A stretch of 64,000 nt of DNA from Pseudomonas citri (GTDB taxonomy: Bacteria > Pseudomonadota > Gammaproteobacteria > Pseudomonadales > Pseudomonadaceae), in contig NZ_JAODAB010000004.1 of assembly GCF_025336485.1 (NCBI RefSeq), forward strand, positions 1 through 64,000. Reading direction: 5' to 3'. Below, piece by piece: positions 17,693 to 27,605 of the stretch; the stretch's first letter is position 1, and each line of letters opens with the position of its first letter. The notes under the pieces were generated by a model. It worked only from the letters and a program-made list of their open reading frames with translations, did not search any database and was not told the DNA's origin. The position numbers were made by a program, and so were the translations under genes.

Positions 17693-18438
17693 ATCACCCC
17701 CGAAACGTTTTTCAGTTTTTCCACCAGTTCGGATACTGAACCGACTTTGATACCGACATTACGCACCGCAGGAGGCGCAACTCCCAGCAACCTGGCGTGC
17801 GTCTTCACGGTCACGCCCAGGCTGTCAGCGGCGATCACTTCGAGCGGTTTTTTCTTGGCTTTCATGATGTTTGGCAACGAGGCATAACGCGGTTCATTCA
17901 AGCGCAGATCGCAGGTGACCACGGCGGGTAAGCAGAGGGCGAGAACCTGACTGCCACCATCGACCTCGCGTTCGACGACCCATTGATCATCGGCATAGCT
18001 AATGGCCGACGCGAAGGTGGCCTGAGCACTTCCGATCAGCTGCGCCACCATTTGCCCGATCTGGTTGTTCTCTTGGTCGATAGCCTGTTTACCGAAAAGG
18101 ATCAGTTGCGGCTTTTCGTTATCGATGACTTTGTTCAGGTATTTGGCCACGTTGAGCGGCTCGAGTACCGCGCTCGTTTCGACCAGCAGTGCCCGATCCG
18201 CTCCGAGCGCCAGAGCCGTGCGCAGTTGTTCCTGCGCAGCAGAAGTGCCCACGGAGACCACCACCACCTCGGATGCCAGTCCTTTTTCCTTGAGGCGAAT
18301 CGCCTCCTCCACTGCGATCTCGCAGAAAGGGTTCAAGGCCATCTTTATGCCATTGAGCTCGACGTCCGAACCGTCAGCTTTCACCCGAACTTTCACGTTC
18401 GGGTCTATGGCGCGCTTTACCGCAACGAGCACTTTCAT
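17689..18438 (-). CDS. etfB: electron transfer flavoprotein beta subunit
   Basis: The 249-residue subunit starts [20 protein letters not shown] and carries the EtfB AMP/ETF-loop features ([20 protein letters not shown], then [20 protein letters not shown]). The ATG at 18438 behind AGGGGAC is used; the frame extends 51 codons upstream without homology. It heads a minus-strand unit (etfB, etfA, and farther on the binding protein and Ldh2 gene) and is divergent from the flavin demethylase gene across a 203-bp shared promoter region. Confidence 0.93.
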   Translation of the reverse strand: MKVLVAVKRAIDPNVKVRVKADGSDVELNGIKMALNPFCEIAVEEAIRLKEKGLASEVVVVSVGTSAAQEQLRTALALGADRALLVETSAVLEPLNVAKYLNKVIDNEKPQLILFGKQAIDQENNQIGQMVAQLIGSAQATFASAISYADDQWVVEREVDGGSQVLALCLPAVVTCDLRLNEPRYASLPNIMKAKKKPLEVIAADSLGVTVKTHARLLGVAPPAVRNVGIKVGSVSELVEKLKNVSGVI

Positions 18439-18543
18439 AGTCCCCTCGCACTGCTGGATCGATGTATGGAATGACCGGCCCGAACGAGCCCGATCACCCT
18501 GTTTCGAATGGATGTTAATCCTGGTTTTTCCGCCACGCAAGAA

Positions 18544-18553
18544 AAATGTACAC
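18544..18553. promoter_or_regulatory. half-site of the TetR palindrome in the etfB/demethylase promoter region
   Basis: AAATGTACAC here equals the left half of the 22-bp palindrome in front of the tetR gene. The right half is degenerate. A separate GTGTC/GACAC inverted repeat (18556-18574) lies next to it. The divergent promoters for etfBA and the demethylase must be within 18439-18641. Confidence 0.5.
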
Positions 18554-18641
18554 ATGTGTCTCAATAGTTGACACGAATGAACATTCAACATACCGTTGTG
18601 TCAAACCCAAGCCCGATGTTCTGTTCCCGGAGCGCAACACC

Positions 18642-20678
18642 ATGTCCACTGATCCCTTGCTGCAGCCCTATAAGATCAAACACCTGACCCTCAGAAACCG
18701 GATCATGACCACCTCCCATGAGCCTGCTTATCCTGTCGACGGCATGCCGAAGGATCTGTACCGGGCCTATCACGTTGAGCGCGCAAAAGCTGGCGTGGCG
18801 CTGACCATGACCGCAGGCTCCGCCGCCGTTTCCCGCGACAGCCCGCCAGTGTTCAACAACGTGCTGGCGTACAAGGACGAAGTGGTCAGATGGATGAAAG
18901 ACCTGACCGACGAATGCCATGAACACGGCGCGGCGGTAATGATTCAGTTGACCCACCTGGGACGGCGCACGCGCTGGGACAAGGCCGACTGGCTCCCGGT
19001 CGTATCGCCTTCTCATCGCCGTGAAGCGTCCCACCGGGCCTTTCCGAAAAAAATGGAAGACTGGGACATCGATCGAATCATCAAGGATTACGTCGATGCC
19101 GCTGAACGCATGAAGGCGGCGGGTCTCGACGGTCTGGAACTGCAGGCTTACGGGCACCTCATGGATCAGTTCTGGTCGCCACTGACCAACGATCTCGACG
19201 GCCCCTACGGTGGCTCGCTGGAAAACAGACTGCGCTTCACCTTTGACATCCTGCGCGGTATCCGCCAGCGCTGCGGCGAAGATTTCCTGCTTGGGGTTCG
19301 CTACACCGGCGATGAAGATCTGCCTGGTGGCTTCGGCGCCAAAGACGGCATCCAGATCTCCCACATGCTTAAAGACAGTGGCCTGGTAGACTTCCTCAAT
19401 GTCGTTCGCGGGCACATTGATACCGATGCCGGCCTCACCGATGTGATTCCGATTCAGGGCATGCGTAACGCTCCGCACCTGGATTTTGCCGGCGAGATCC
19501 GTTCTGCCACCGGTTTCCCCACCTTCCATGCCGCCAAGATCCCGGACGTAGCCACTGCGCGACACGCCATCGCCTCCGGCAAAGTGGACATGATCGGCAT
19601 GACCCGGGCGCACATGACCGATCCGCACATCGTGCGCAAGATCATCGAAAAGCGCGAAGAAGAAATCCGCCCCTGCGTCGGTGCCAACTATTGCCTGGAT
19701 CGCATCTATCAGGGCGGCGCCGCGTATTGCATCCACAACGCCGCGACCGGGCGTGAAACCACCATGCCCCACGAAATCCCCAAGGCGTCGGCCAAGCGCA
19801 AAGTGGTGGTGATCGGAACCGGTCCGGCGGGCCTGGAGGCGGCACGGGTCGCCGGTGAACGCGGCCACGACGTCACGGTGTTCGAAGCGGCTGACCAGCC
19901 CGGCGGGCAGATTCGGTTGACCGCTCTGAGCGAGCGTCGCCGCGAGATGATCAGCATCATCGACTGGCGCATGGAGCAATGCGCACGCCTGGGTGTGAGG
20001 TTCCACTTCAACACCTGGGCCGAGGCCGGGACGGTGCTGGCTGAAGACCCGGATGTGGTGATCGTCGCCACGGGCGGCTTGCCGCACACCGAGGTGCTCA
20101 AACAAGGCAATGAACTGGTGGTGTCGACCTGGGACATCATTTCCGGCGACGTCAAGCCCGGCAAGAACGTGCTGATCTTCGACGATGCGGGTGACCACGC
20201 GGCGCTGCAAGCTGCGGAGGTCATCGCCAACAGCGGTGCAAAACTGGAGATCGTCACACCGGACCGGTCGTTTGCGCCGGAAGTGATGGCGATGAACCTG
20301 GTGCCTTACATGCGCAGCCTGCAAGACCTGAACGTCACCTTCACGGTTACCTATCGGGTCGACTCCGTAGAGAAGCGCGACGGTCAATTGGTCGCCCACT
20401 TCGGCAGCGATTATGGCCAGGTTCACAAGCAGCGACTGGTCGATCAGGTCGTGATCAACCACGGCACCCTTCCCCTGGACGACTTGTATTTCGATCTGCG
20501 CCCCCATTCGAGCAATGACGGCGCGGTCGAGCAGCACAATCTGATCGCCGGTAAAACCCAGAACATCGTGACCAACCCTGAAGGCCGTTTCCAGCTGTTC
20601 CGGATCGGCGATGCGGTGTCGGCGCGTAATACCCATGCCGCCATCTACGACGCGCTGCGGCTGCTGAAAGACATTTGA
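18642..20678 (+). CDS. FMN/FAD/Fe-S N-methyl amino acid demethylase (StcD/DgcA-like, TMADH family)
   Basis: The 678-residue protein has an N-terminal Old Yellow Enzyme-type FMN barrel (about 1-340), an Fe-S motif, and a C-terminal FAD/NAD-like domain (VVVIGTGPAGLEAARVAGER near 386). The start DPLLQPYKIKHLTLRNRIM and the SHEPAYPVDGMP segment resemble StcD (N-methylproline demethylase) and DgcA (dimethylglycine demethylase). These oxidise an N-methyl group to formaldehyde and pass electrons to EtfAB. The cluster motif is C345-x5-C351-x11-C363. Position 348, a Cys ligand in trimethylamine dehydrogenase, is Ala. ATG 18642 follows GGAG; the longer frame from 18546 lacks homology. EtfAB is divergent and FrmA follows, which fits this chemistry. 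Confidence 0.85.
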   Translation: MSTDPLLQPYKIKHLTLRNRIMTTSHEPAYPVDGMPKDLYRAYHVERAKAGVALTMTAGSAAVSRDSPPVFNNVLAYKDEVVRWMKDLTDECHEHGAAVMIQLTHLGRRTRWDKADWLPVVSPSHRREASHRAFPKKMEDWDIDRIIKDYVDAAERMKAAGLDGLELQAYGHLMDQFWSPLTNDLDGPYGGSLENRLRFTFDILRGIRQRCGEDFLLGVRYTGDEDLPGGFGAKDGIQISHMLKDSGLVDFLNVVRGHIDTDAGLTDVIPIQGMRNAPHLDFAGEIRSATGFPTFHAAKIPDVATARHAIASGKVDMIGMTRAHMTDPHIVRKIIEKREEEIRPCVGANYCLDRIYQGGAAYCIHNAATGRETTMPHEIPKASAKRKVVVIGTGPAGLEAARVAGERGHDVTVFEAADQPGGQIRLTALSERRREMISIIDWRMEQCARLGVRFHFNTWAEAGTVLAEDPDVVIVATGGLPHTEVLKQGNELVVSTWDIISGDVKPGKNVLIFDDAGDHAALQAAEVIANSGAKLEIVTPDRSFAPEVMAMNLVPYMRSLQDLNVTFTVTYRVDSVEKRDGQLVAHFGSDYGQVHKQRLVDQVVINHGTLPLDDLYFDLRPHSSNDGAVEQHNLIAGKTQNIVTNPEGRFQLFRIGDAVSARNTHAAIYDALRLLKDI

Positions 20679-21863
<1,185 letters not shown>

Positions 21864-21923
21864 AATCGGCGGGTCTCCGATCCGCTTGGCGGTCCAATTA
21901 CCACCCACAGAAAGGAAACCAAG

Positions 21924-22307
21924 ATGTCCGTTTTTACCCACGTAACCGTCGGCACCAACAATCTGGCAAAAGCACGTGCGTTTTATGACGCCACCCTGAA
22001 AGAAATTGGCCTCAAGCGCGTGGCCGATCTCGACCAGGCCGGCTCCATTTGGGGCATCGATAAACCTTCGTTCTTTGTACTCAACCCGGCAAACGGAAAT
22101 CCTGCTTCTATCGGCAACGGTGTCACCGTAAGTTTCGAAGCACCGAACCGCTCTGCAGTCCAGGCTTTCCATACTGCCGCATTGGCAAACGGTGGCGTTT
22201 GCGAAGGCCTGCCAGGTCCTCGTAGCTGGGCTGAAAATGCCTATGCTGCTTACGCTCGTGATCTGGATGGAAACAAGCTGGCCGTTTACTGCTTCAAAGC
22301 AGAGTAA
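21924..22307 (+). CDS. VOC family protein
   Basis: The 127-residue protein has the VOC fold pattern: HVTVGTNNLAKARAFYDATL at the start and YAAYARDLDGNKLAVYCFK at the end. Paired metal-ligand positions include the first His (H6); the usual C-terminal Glu of catalytic members is replaced by Ala in KLAVYC, so metal catalysis is doubtful. AAGGA is 7 nt before ATG. It is last in the demethylase-frmA operon and stops just before a strong terminator. Function is unknown; a role with aldehydes or glutathione adducts would be a guess. Confidence 0.85.
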   Translation: MSVFTHVTVGTNNLAKARAFYDATLKEIGLKRVADLDQAGSIWGIDKPSFFVLNPANGNPASIGNGVTVSFEAPNRSAVQAFHTAALANGGVCEGLPGPRSWAENAYAAYARDLDGNKLAVYCFKAE

Positions 22308-22319
22308 ATACGACGCTTG

Positions 22320-22349
22320 CCGAAGCCCCTTTCAAGGGGCTTCGGTTTA
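22320..22349. terminator. bidirectional rho-independent terminator
   Basis: A perfect 12-bp stem (CCGAAGCCCCTT/AAGGGGCTTCGG) with a 2-nt loop is followed by TTTAT. It sits between the convergent VOC gene and the ProC-like gene, 12 nt after one stop codon and touching the other, and probably serves the plus-strand operon best. Confidence 0.85.
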
Positions 22350-23135
22350 TCGGGCTTGAAGCCCTTTGCGGGCAACGGCAGCGCCTTCTTGCAACGCCCT
22401 GCCGATTTGCTCCTCGAAGTGCCCCTGAGTCATCGCTTGCAAGGCGGCGGCCGTCACACCACGGTAGGCAACCAGGTTGTCGATTATCTGCCGAGCATCG
22501 CGGCTGACCAGCAACTGGCTGCTGTTTACAACGACATTTTTCGCGGCAAGGTGTGCAATTTCAGCAGGTATGCCGGCAACAATCGCCTGATTGGCCAGCG
22601 CCGTCATCAGCAAGGCAGGAAATGCCGGGCCGGTGCCCGAAAGGGCCGAGAGGTAATCAATGAAATCCTCTTGCTGAACCTCAGCTGCAGTGCCAACACA
22701 TTCGAACAGACGCTGCACGAGGCTCCTCGTCGTTGCCCCTATCTCGCCGAAACAATACCAAGGCGTAAAAGACTGCTCGATTTCTACTGCCGCGTTGGGC
22801 ATCGCCCGCACGACCGCCGAAGCCGAGGTCTGTCCGGCAATCGCCTGCGCTGTAATCCCGGCCATCAGGGATATGATTGTTTTGCCAGTCGCGTTGATGT
22901 TCAGGCTGGCGAAATGCTCAGGTCGAACCGCGATGATCACTATGTCACTGCGATTCACCAGGTCCTGGTTATCAGTCACCAGGCAAACACCTCGTTGTGC
23001 CAAGGGGTGGCTGCCCGAGCGGTTGGAAATGACCAGGTTGCCTGCCGGTAACAGCACTTTCGCCAGCACTGCCTTGGCGATTGCTCCGCCCAACCACCCC
23101 GTTCCGCCAATGATGCCCAGCGTTTCATTGATCAT
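22347..23135 (-). CDS. pyrroline-5-carboxylate reductase-like (ProC family) protein
   Basis: The 262-residue protein has an N-terminal NAD(P) Rossmann motif (LGIIGGTGWLGGAIAKAVL) and the ProC C-terminal helical domain (SALSGTGPAFPALLMTALAN). ProC reduces pyrroline-5-carboxylate to proline. It differs from housekeeping ProC: GGTGWLGG replaces the usual GxGNMG, and RAMPNAAVEIEQSFTPWY replaces RxMPNTPxxxGxG. A specialised imino acid reductase is therefore likely. It overlaps the tetR gene by 11 nt, so the two are co-expressed and probably under TetR control. Substrate inferred: a cyclic imine from betaine breakdown. Confidence 0.8.
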   Translation of the reverse strand: MINETLGIIGGTGWLGGAIAKAVLAKVLLPAGNLVISNRSGSHPLAQRGVCLVTDNQDLVNRSDIVIIAVRPEHFASLNINATGKTIISLMAGITAQAIAGQTSASAVVRAMPNAAVEIEQSFTPWYCFGEIGATTRSLVQRLFECVGTAAEVQQEDFIDYLSALSGTGPAFPALLMTALANQAIVAGIPAEIAHLAAKNVVVNSSQLLVSRDARQIIDNLVAYRGVTAAALQAMTQGHFEEQIGRALQEGAAVARKGLQAR

Positions 23136-23832
23136 CTGCAGCCGCCCCCTCGAAGGTCTCTGTCAAGGGGACGAAAACCCCGGGCTCTTTTTCGGCGTAA
23201 CCGAACTTCCCGTAGAAACGATCCAGCTCGCGCTGCTTGGGGACTTTCCCGGTGAAAATACTCACGTAATGAGGAATGCGTTGGAAGCGCACGGTGATCA
23301 ACTCAGTCGTGTTCATGGTGATGTAGCCGATCTGGGTCAGATAGATCGTTCGGGCCCGCGCATCAGCAGCCTGGCTGTCATAGCCGAAGCGCTTGAACAT
23401 GCTTGCCAGAGCGTTCATTCGCTGCTCGTCGACGACAGCGACTTCTTGAGCGACTTCATGTGACTGAAGTGCCCAACTGCGCACGGCAAACTCGAATTGC
23501 GAATCGAACAGTTGCGGGTTGAGCCAGCACTCGAACACATTCAGGATCGCCTCGGAGATGCTTTCCGCATAGCTTTCACTTTGCCGGATCAGGCCTCCCG
23601 TATTGGTTTCCCGCCAGCGTGAAAGCAAGGCGGCCAGCAATTGTTCGCGATCCTCGAAAAACCAGTAGAAGCTGGTTCGTGACAAGCCAAGGCGCTTGGC
23701 CAGCGGCATGACCCGAACGGCATCGATACCGGACTCCTTTAGGGCATCATAGGCAGCTTCCAGCCAACCCTCCGGCGAACCCCGCCAGCCTGCGTCCTGG
23801 GCCTTACCACGCGCCTTCCCTACCTGGGGCAT
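23125..23832 (-). CDS. TetR-family transcriptional regulator
   Basis: The 235-residue regulator has a TetR helix-turn-helix (ALKESGIDAVRVMPLAKRLG, then LSRTSFYWFFEDREQLLAAL) and a long helical ligand domain. ATG 23832 has AAGG 8 nt upstream; the upstream 69 codons in frame are dismissed because they run through the operator and promoter region. A 22-bp palindrome lies 53-74 nt before the start, and a half copy lies at the etfB/demethylase promoters, so it probably represses itself and the demethylation genes until the substrate or an intermediate binds. Confidence 0.9.
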   Translation of the reverse strand: MPQVGKARGKAQDAGWRGSPEGWLEAAYDALKESGIDAVRVMPLAKRLGLSRTSFYWFFEDREQLLAALLSRWRETNTGGLIRQSESYAESISEAILNVFECWLNPQLFDSQFEFAVRSWALQSHEVAQEVAVVDEQRMNALASMFKRFGYDSQAADARARTIYLTQIGYITMNTTELITVRFQRIPHYVSIFTGKVPKQRELDRFYGKFGYAEKEPGVFVPLTETFEGAAADDQ

Positions 23833-23884
23833 CTCACTTACCTTCTTCAACAATGCGTAACGCGAATGTACTCGGATGACCGCC

Positions 23885-23906
23885 AAATGTACACCTGAGT
23901 ACATTT
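23885..23906. promoter_or_regulatory. TetR operator candidate (22-bp palindrome)
   Basis: AAATGTAC and GTACATTT form a perfect 8+8 inverted repeat with a 6-nt spacer directly upstream of tetR. Size, symmetry and place are typical of a TetR autoregulatory operator. Confidence 0.75.
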
Positions 23907-24425
23907 GATTGACTTTCCAACGTTGCAGCACCTTAAAGTCAAACCTCATTAATGAGAAAAATTCATGAAGCGTTGACATAAAATGGTTTGTCAGCAACGC
24001 GCTGCTGGACAAATATCTCCTACAGGCAAGGACTCCCAAACCAAAACAACAACGAGCCGCCCTTATGAATCTTGCAGTGCACGCCTCTGAAAGAAGTTCG
24101 ACATCCGGCCAAAGAATGCCGGAGCGACCGACTTTGTCTCACCTCACATCTGTTACTCATTCACTGCCCAAACTTCGATAACTGCTGACGCGAATTTATC
24201 GCTCAATGCTGTGTGCCGTCTGACCCATGGCGCACATATATCAACCGTTTGAAGCGAGGTAATAGATGCTCCAGCCAGAAAAAAACCGAAACCCCGTCAG
24301 GTAGTTTGCCGCCGCCCAGCGACAACAAAGCGTTCAAGCACACCGTGCGTCTGGATCGGCTGTGCTGAGCCGTACCCGGGGGGTTGTGTTCGCGAGTTAT
24401 GTCTTCCATCAGCCGGATGAGTGAT
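23907..24425. other. intergenic region before the ABC permease gene
   Basis: About 520 bp without a convincing gene. It should contain the promoter for the betaine ABC permease/ATPase pair and part of the tetR promoter. I found no clear second copy of the TetR palindrome and no riboswitch-like fold. Confidence 0.5.
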
Positions 24426-25274
24426 ATGTGGATTACACAAGAAAAGCTTCCACTGGGCGAACATATCGCCCGGTACGTCGACTGGTTAACTCAGCATGGT
24501 GCAGGCGTATTCGACTCCATATCGCTGTCGCTGTCTGGAGTCATCACTGTTTTTACCAGCGTCCTCCTTTGGTTCAATCCCCTGGCTTTGATAGCGTTAT
24601 TCGCCCTTCTTGCTTATTACATCCAGCGCAAGGTGAGCCTGACGCTCTTTGTCGCCCTCTCATTCCTGCTGATATTCAATCTCGGCTACTGGCAGGAGAC
24701 CATGGAGACTCTTGCCCAGGTGACATTCGCCACGCTCGTGTGCGTGATCGTCGGCGTACCGCTGGGCATCCTCGCGGCACATCGCCCCTGGTTTTACGCC
24801 GCGCTACGGCCTGTACTCGACCTGATGCAAACCGTGCCCACCTTCGTTTATCTGATCCCGACCTTGACGCTGTTCGGCCTGGGCGTCGTTCCAGGGTTGA
24901 TCTCCACGGTGGTCTTCGCCATTGCCGCCCCCATCCGCCTCACCTATCTGGGCATCTGTGATGTTCCTGAGGAGTTGATGGACGCCGGCAAAGCCTTCGG
25001 CTGCTCTCGCCGCCAGCTGTTGGCGCGCATCGAGCTCCCTCATGCCATGCCCAGCATCGCCGCCGGCATCACTCAATGCATCATGTTGTCGCTGTCCATG
25101 GTGGTCATCGCGGCGTTGGTGGGCGCAGACGGTCTGGGCAAACCGGTGATCAACGCATTGAACACGGCTGACATTGCCATGGGTTTTGAAGCGGGCCTGG
25201 CGATTGTGCTGCTGGCTATCACCCTCGACCGTATCTGCAAGCAACGTGAAACCATGAAAGGAGGTGACGTATGA
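24426..25274 (+). CDS. glycine betaine/proline-type ABC transporter permease (ProW/OpuAB-like)
   Basis: The 282-residue protein has about 6-7 membrane helices and the EAA loop near GKAFGCSRRQLLARIELPHAM. Conserved blocks of the ProW family are VGVPLGILAAHRP, LDLMQTVPTFVYLIPTLTLF and VVIAALVGADGLGKP. ATG 24426 was chosen for its GGATG site; ATG 24417 is possible. The gene overlaps the ATPase gene by 4 nt. No binding protein gene is adjacent; the one at 15605 is the obvious partner. Confidence 0.9.
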   Translation: MWITQEKLPLGEHIARYVDWLTQHGAGVFDSISLSLSGVITVFTSVLLWFNPLALIALFALLAYYIQRKVSLTLFVALSFLLIFNLGYWQETMETLAQVTFATLVCVIVGVPLGILAAHRPWFYAALRPVLDLMQTVPTFVYLIPTLTLFGLGVVPGLISTVVFAIAAPIRLTYLGICDVPEELMDAGKAFGCSRRQLLARIELPHAMPSIAAGITQCIMLSLSMVVIAALVGADGLGKPVINALNTADIAMGFEAGLAIVLLAITLDRICKQRETMKGGDV

Positions 25275-26494
25275 GCATCATCCGTTTTGAAGATGTCGAC
25301 GTTATCTTCTCCACCCGTCCGAAGCCCGCCCTGGATTTGCTCGACCAAGGCTTTTCACGTCCAGAGATTCTTCAGAAAACCGGCTTGATCGTCGGCGTGG
25401 AGAAGGCAAACCTGGAAATCAACAAAGGTGAGATCTGCGTGCTCATGGGTCTGTCAGGCTCTGGTAAATCCAGCCTGTTGCGCTGCATCAACGGCCTCAA
25501 CACCGTTAGCCGTGGCAAGTTGTTCATCGAGCACGAAGGCCGGCAGATCGATATTGCCTCCTGCACCCCCGCCGAACTGAAGATGATGCGCACCAAGCGC
25601 ATCGCGATGGTGTTCCAGAAGTTCGCCCTGATGCCCTGGCTGACGGTGCGCGAGAACATCAGCTTCGGCCTGGAAATGCAGGGCCTTGCGGAGAGTGAAC
25701 GACGCAAGCTGGTCGATGAGAAACTCGAGCTGGTGGGCCTGACCCAATGGCGCAACAAGAAGCCGGATGAACTGTCAGGGGGCATGCAACAGCGCGTAGG
25801 GCTGGCTCGCGCATTGGCAATGGATGCCGATATTCTGCTGATGGACGAGCCCTTCTCTGCCCTCGATCCGCTGATTCGCCAGGGCTTGCAGGACGAGTTG
25901 CTCGATTTGCAGCGCAAGCTGCACAAGACCATCGTGTTCGTCAGTCATGACCTGGACGAAGCACTGAAGCTGGGTACGCGCATAGCCATCATGAAAGACG
26001 GCAAGATCATTCAGTACAGCAAGCCCGAAGAGATCGTACTGAATCCGGCCGATGATTACGTTCGCAACTTCGTCGCCCACACCAACCCATTGAATGTGCT
26101 GTGTGCGAAAAGCTTGATGACCCCATTGGATCAATGCGTTTTCGCCCGCGAAGAATATTGCCTGGATACGGTTCAAAACCTTTGGATGGTCGTGAATCCA
26201 TCCCGTTATTTGACCAACATTCGACAGGGAGCCACGGCCGTGCAAGCCCAGTCATGGAATCCCGCCAAGGGAATCGAGACCTTGCGCCGACAGGTCACTT
26301 TGGTGCCGCCGGACACCAGCATGCGAGACGCGCTTCAGATTCGCTATGAAACCGGCCATCCACTGATCGTGCAGGATGAGGCTAATGCCGTTTCAGGTGT
26401 ATTGGGTGATGGTGAACTGTATCGGGCACTTCTCGGGCATAACCTGTCGCATCCTGCTCCCTCTGAATCGGCCAAAGAGTCATCGGTGGCTTGA
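25271..26494 (+). CDS. glycine betaine/proline-type ABC transporter ATPase (ProV/OpuAA-like)
   Basis: The 407-residue ATPase has Walker A GLSGSGKSS, the signature DELSGGMQQRVGLARALAMD, Walker B ADILLMDEPFSALDP and the switch His in FVSHDLDE. The N-terminal extension (FEDVDVIFSTRPKPALDLLD) and the long C-terminal part, which resembles a degenerate CBS pair, fit the QAT family that drives quaternary ammonium uptake. It is translationally coupled to the permease. The C-terminal region may sense ionic strength as in OpuA, although it is less conserved. Confidence 0.92.
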   Translation: MSIIRFEDVDVIFSTRPKPALDLLDQGFSRPEILQKTGLIVGVEKANLEINKGEICVLMGLSGSGKSSLLRCINGLNTVSRGKLFIEHEGRQIDIASCTPAELKMMRTKRIAMVFQKFALMPWLTVRENISFGLEMQGLAESERRKLVDEKLELVGLTQWRNKKPDELSGGMQQRVGLARALAMDADILLMDEPFSALDPLIRQGLQDELLDLQRKLHKTIVFVSHDLDEALKLGTRIAIMKDGKIIQYSKPEEIVLNPADDYVRNFVAHTNPLNVLCAKSLMTPLDQCVFAREEYCLDTVQNLWMVVNPSRYLTNIRQGATAVQAQSWNPAKGIETLRRQVTLVPPDTSMRDALQIRYETGHPLIVQDEANAVSGVLGDGELYRALLGHNLSHPAPSESAKESSVA

Positions 26495-26524
26495 TTCATC
26501 AGACATCAGCTTTGGAATGCACCT

Positions 26525-27463
26525 ATGCAACCCAGCGAAATCGATAAAAAAGTCAAAGGCTATCGACGGCTGATACCGTCCATGACTGCTTTGCTGGAAT
26601 TCGAAGCCGTGGCGCGGCTTGCCAGCTTTACCCTGGCAGCCCAAGAGCTGGGCGTGACTCAGGCAGCAGTTAGCAAACAGATCAGGCTCCTGGAAGACAC
26701 GTTAGAGACAAAACTGTTTCATCGGCTTCATCGTGCAATTAAATTAACGCGCGAGGGCTATATTCTTCATTCGGTCGTAGCGGAATCCATTCATCGGATG
26801 GCAAGCGTATTCGACAAGATTTCCGAGGGAATCGGTGAGCAGGAAATAGTTCTCGCGTGCACGGGAGCTTTTTCCAACTTTAGAATACTCCCCAGATTAA
26901 TCTCGCTGCGTACAATTCAACCAGAATTGAAATTGCGCTTAATTACGCAACCACTGTCTCCGGGCTCTTATCGTGATGAGGTTGACCTGGCAATCCGCTT
27001 TGGCAATGGAAAATGGGACGATGGAAGTTCAATATTATTATTTGATGAAGAGGTATTTCCCGTTTGTTCGCCCTCTTGGCTGGCAGCACACTCGGCACAT
27101 GCCTCATTAGATGATTTCCTGGACATGGCACTGATTGACTCAGATGCAACACTTGAAGGCTGGATGACCTGGAATAGTTGGTGCCGAGAACTCGGCGACC
27201 TGCGCCCCAAGCTCAATTACTCACTTCGCTGCAGTTCTTACAACGACGCGATCCAGGCGGCCATTCAAGGCTATGGTATTGCACTCGGATGGAGTCGGCT
27301 GGTCACGCACCTGCTCAACAGTGGTGAACTTGTAAGGATAACGCCGTACACCGTCAAGCCAAAAGACGCGTACTACGTAGTCATTCCAACCGGTCGAGAA
27401 CCTGGGGCCATCACACATACATTAGTCGATTGGCTGCGAGACGACGGCCACCTGATGCCTTGA
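26525..27463 (+). CDS. LysR-family regulator (GcvA type) upstream of the Rieske operon
   Basis: The 312-residue protein has a LysR helix-turn-helix (ALLEFEAVARLASFTLAAQE, then LGVTQAAVSKQIRLLEDTLE) and a GcvA-type effector domain (DLAIRFGNGKWDD). It lies 31 nt after the ABC ATPase gene and 142 nt before the Rieske gene. Base use is more A/T-rich than its neighbours in the middle, hinting at a separate history. It probably activates the Rieske/reductase pair. An ATG at 26582 is a possible shorter start. Confidence 0.9.
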   Translation: MQPSEIDKKVKGYRRLIPSMTALLEFEAVARLASFTLAAQELGVTQAAVSKQIRLLEDTLETKLFHRLHRAIKLTREGYILHSVVAESIHRMASVFDKISEGIGEQEIVLACTGAFSNFRILPRLISLRTIQPELKLRLITQPLSPGSYRDEVDLAIRFGNGKWDDGSSILLFDEEVFPVCSPSWLAAHSAHASLDDFLDMALIDSDATLEGWMTWNSWCRELGDLRPKLNYSLRCSSYNDAIQAAIQGYGIALGWSRLVTHLLNSGELVRITPYTVKPKDAYYVVIPTGREPGAITHTLVDWLRDDGHLMP

Positions 27464-27605
27464 TAATCATGAGATGTAAATACCGATTTTTCGCATAACG
27501 CAAAGTTATGCCAATGTGAAAATAAAGCGCATTGACGGAGTAATTCACCCTTTCGATACTGTATCTGCCGCCACTTACCGACTATGAGTTTGAGCGAGAT
27601 CGATA

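Noticed and set aside
24203..24409. 68-codon minus-strand frame in the gap before the ABC permease
   Set aside because: No start site, no homology-like pattern; treated as non-coding.
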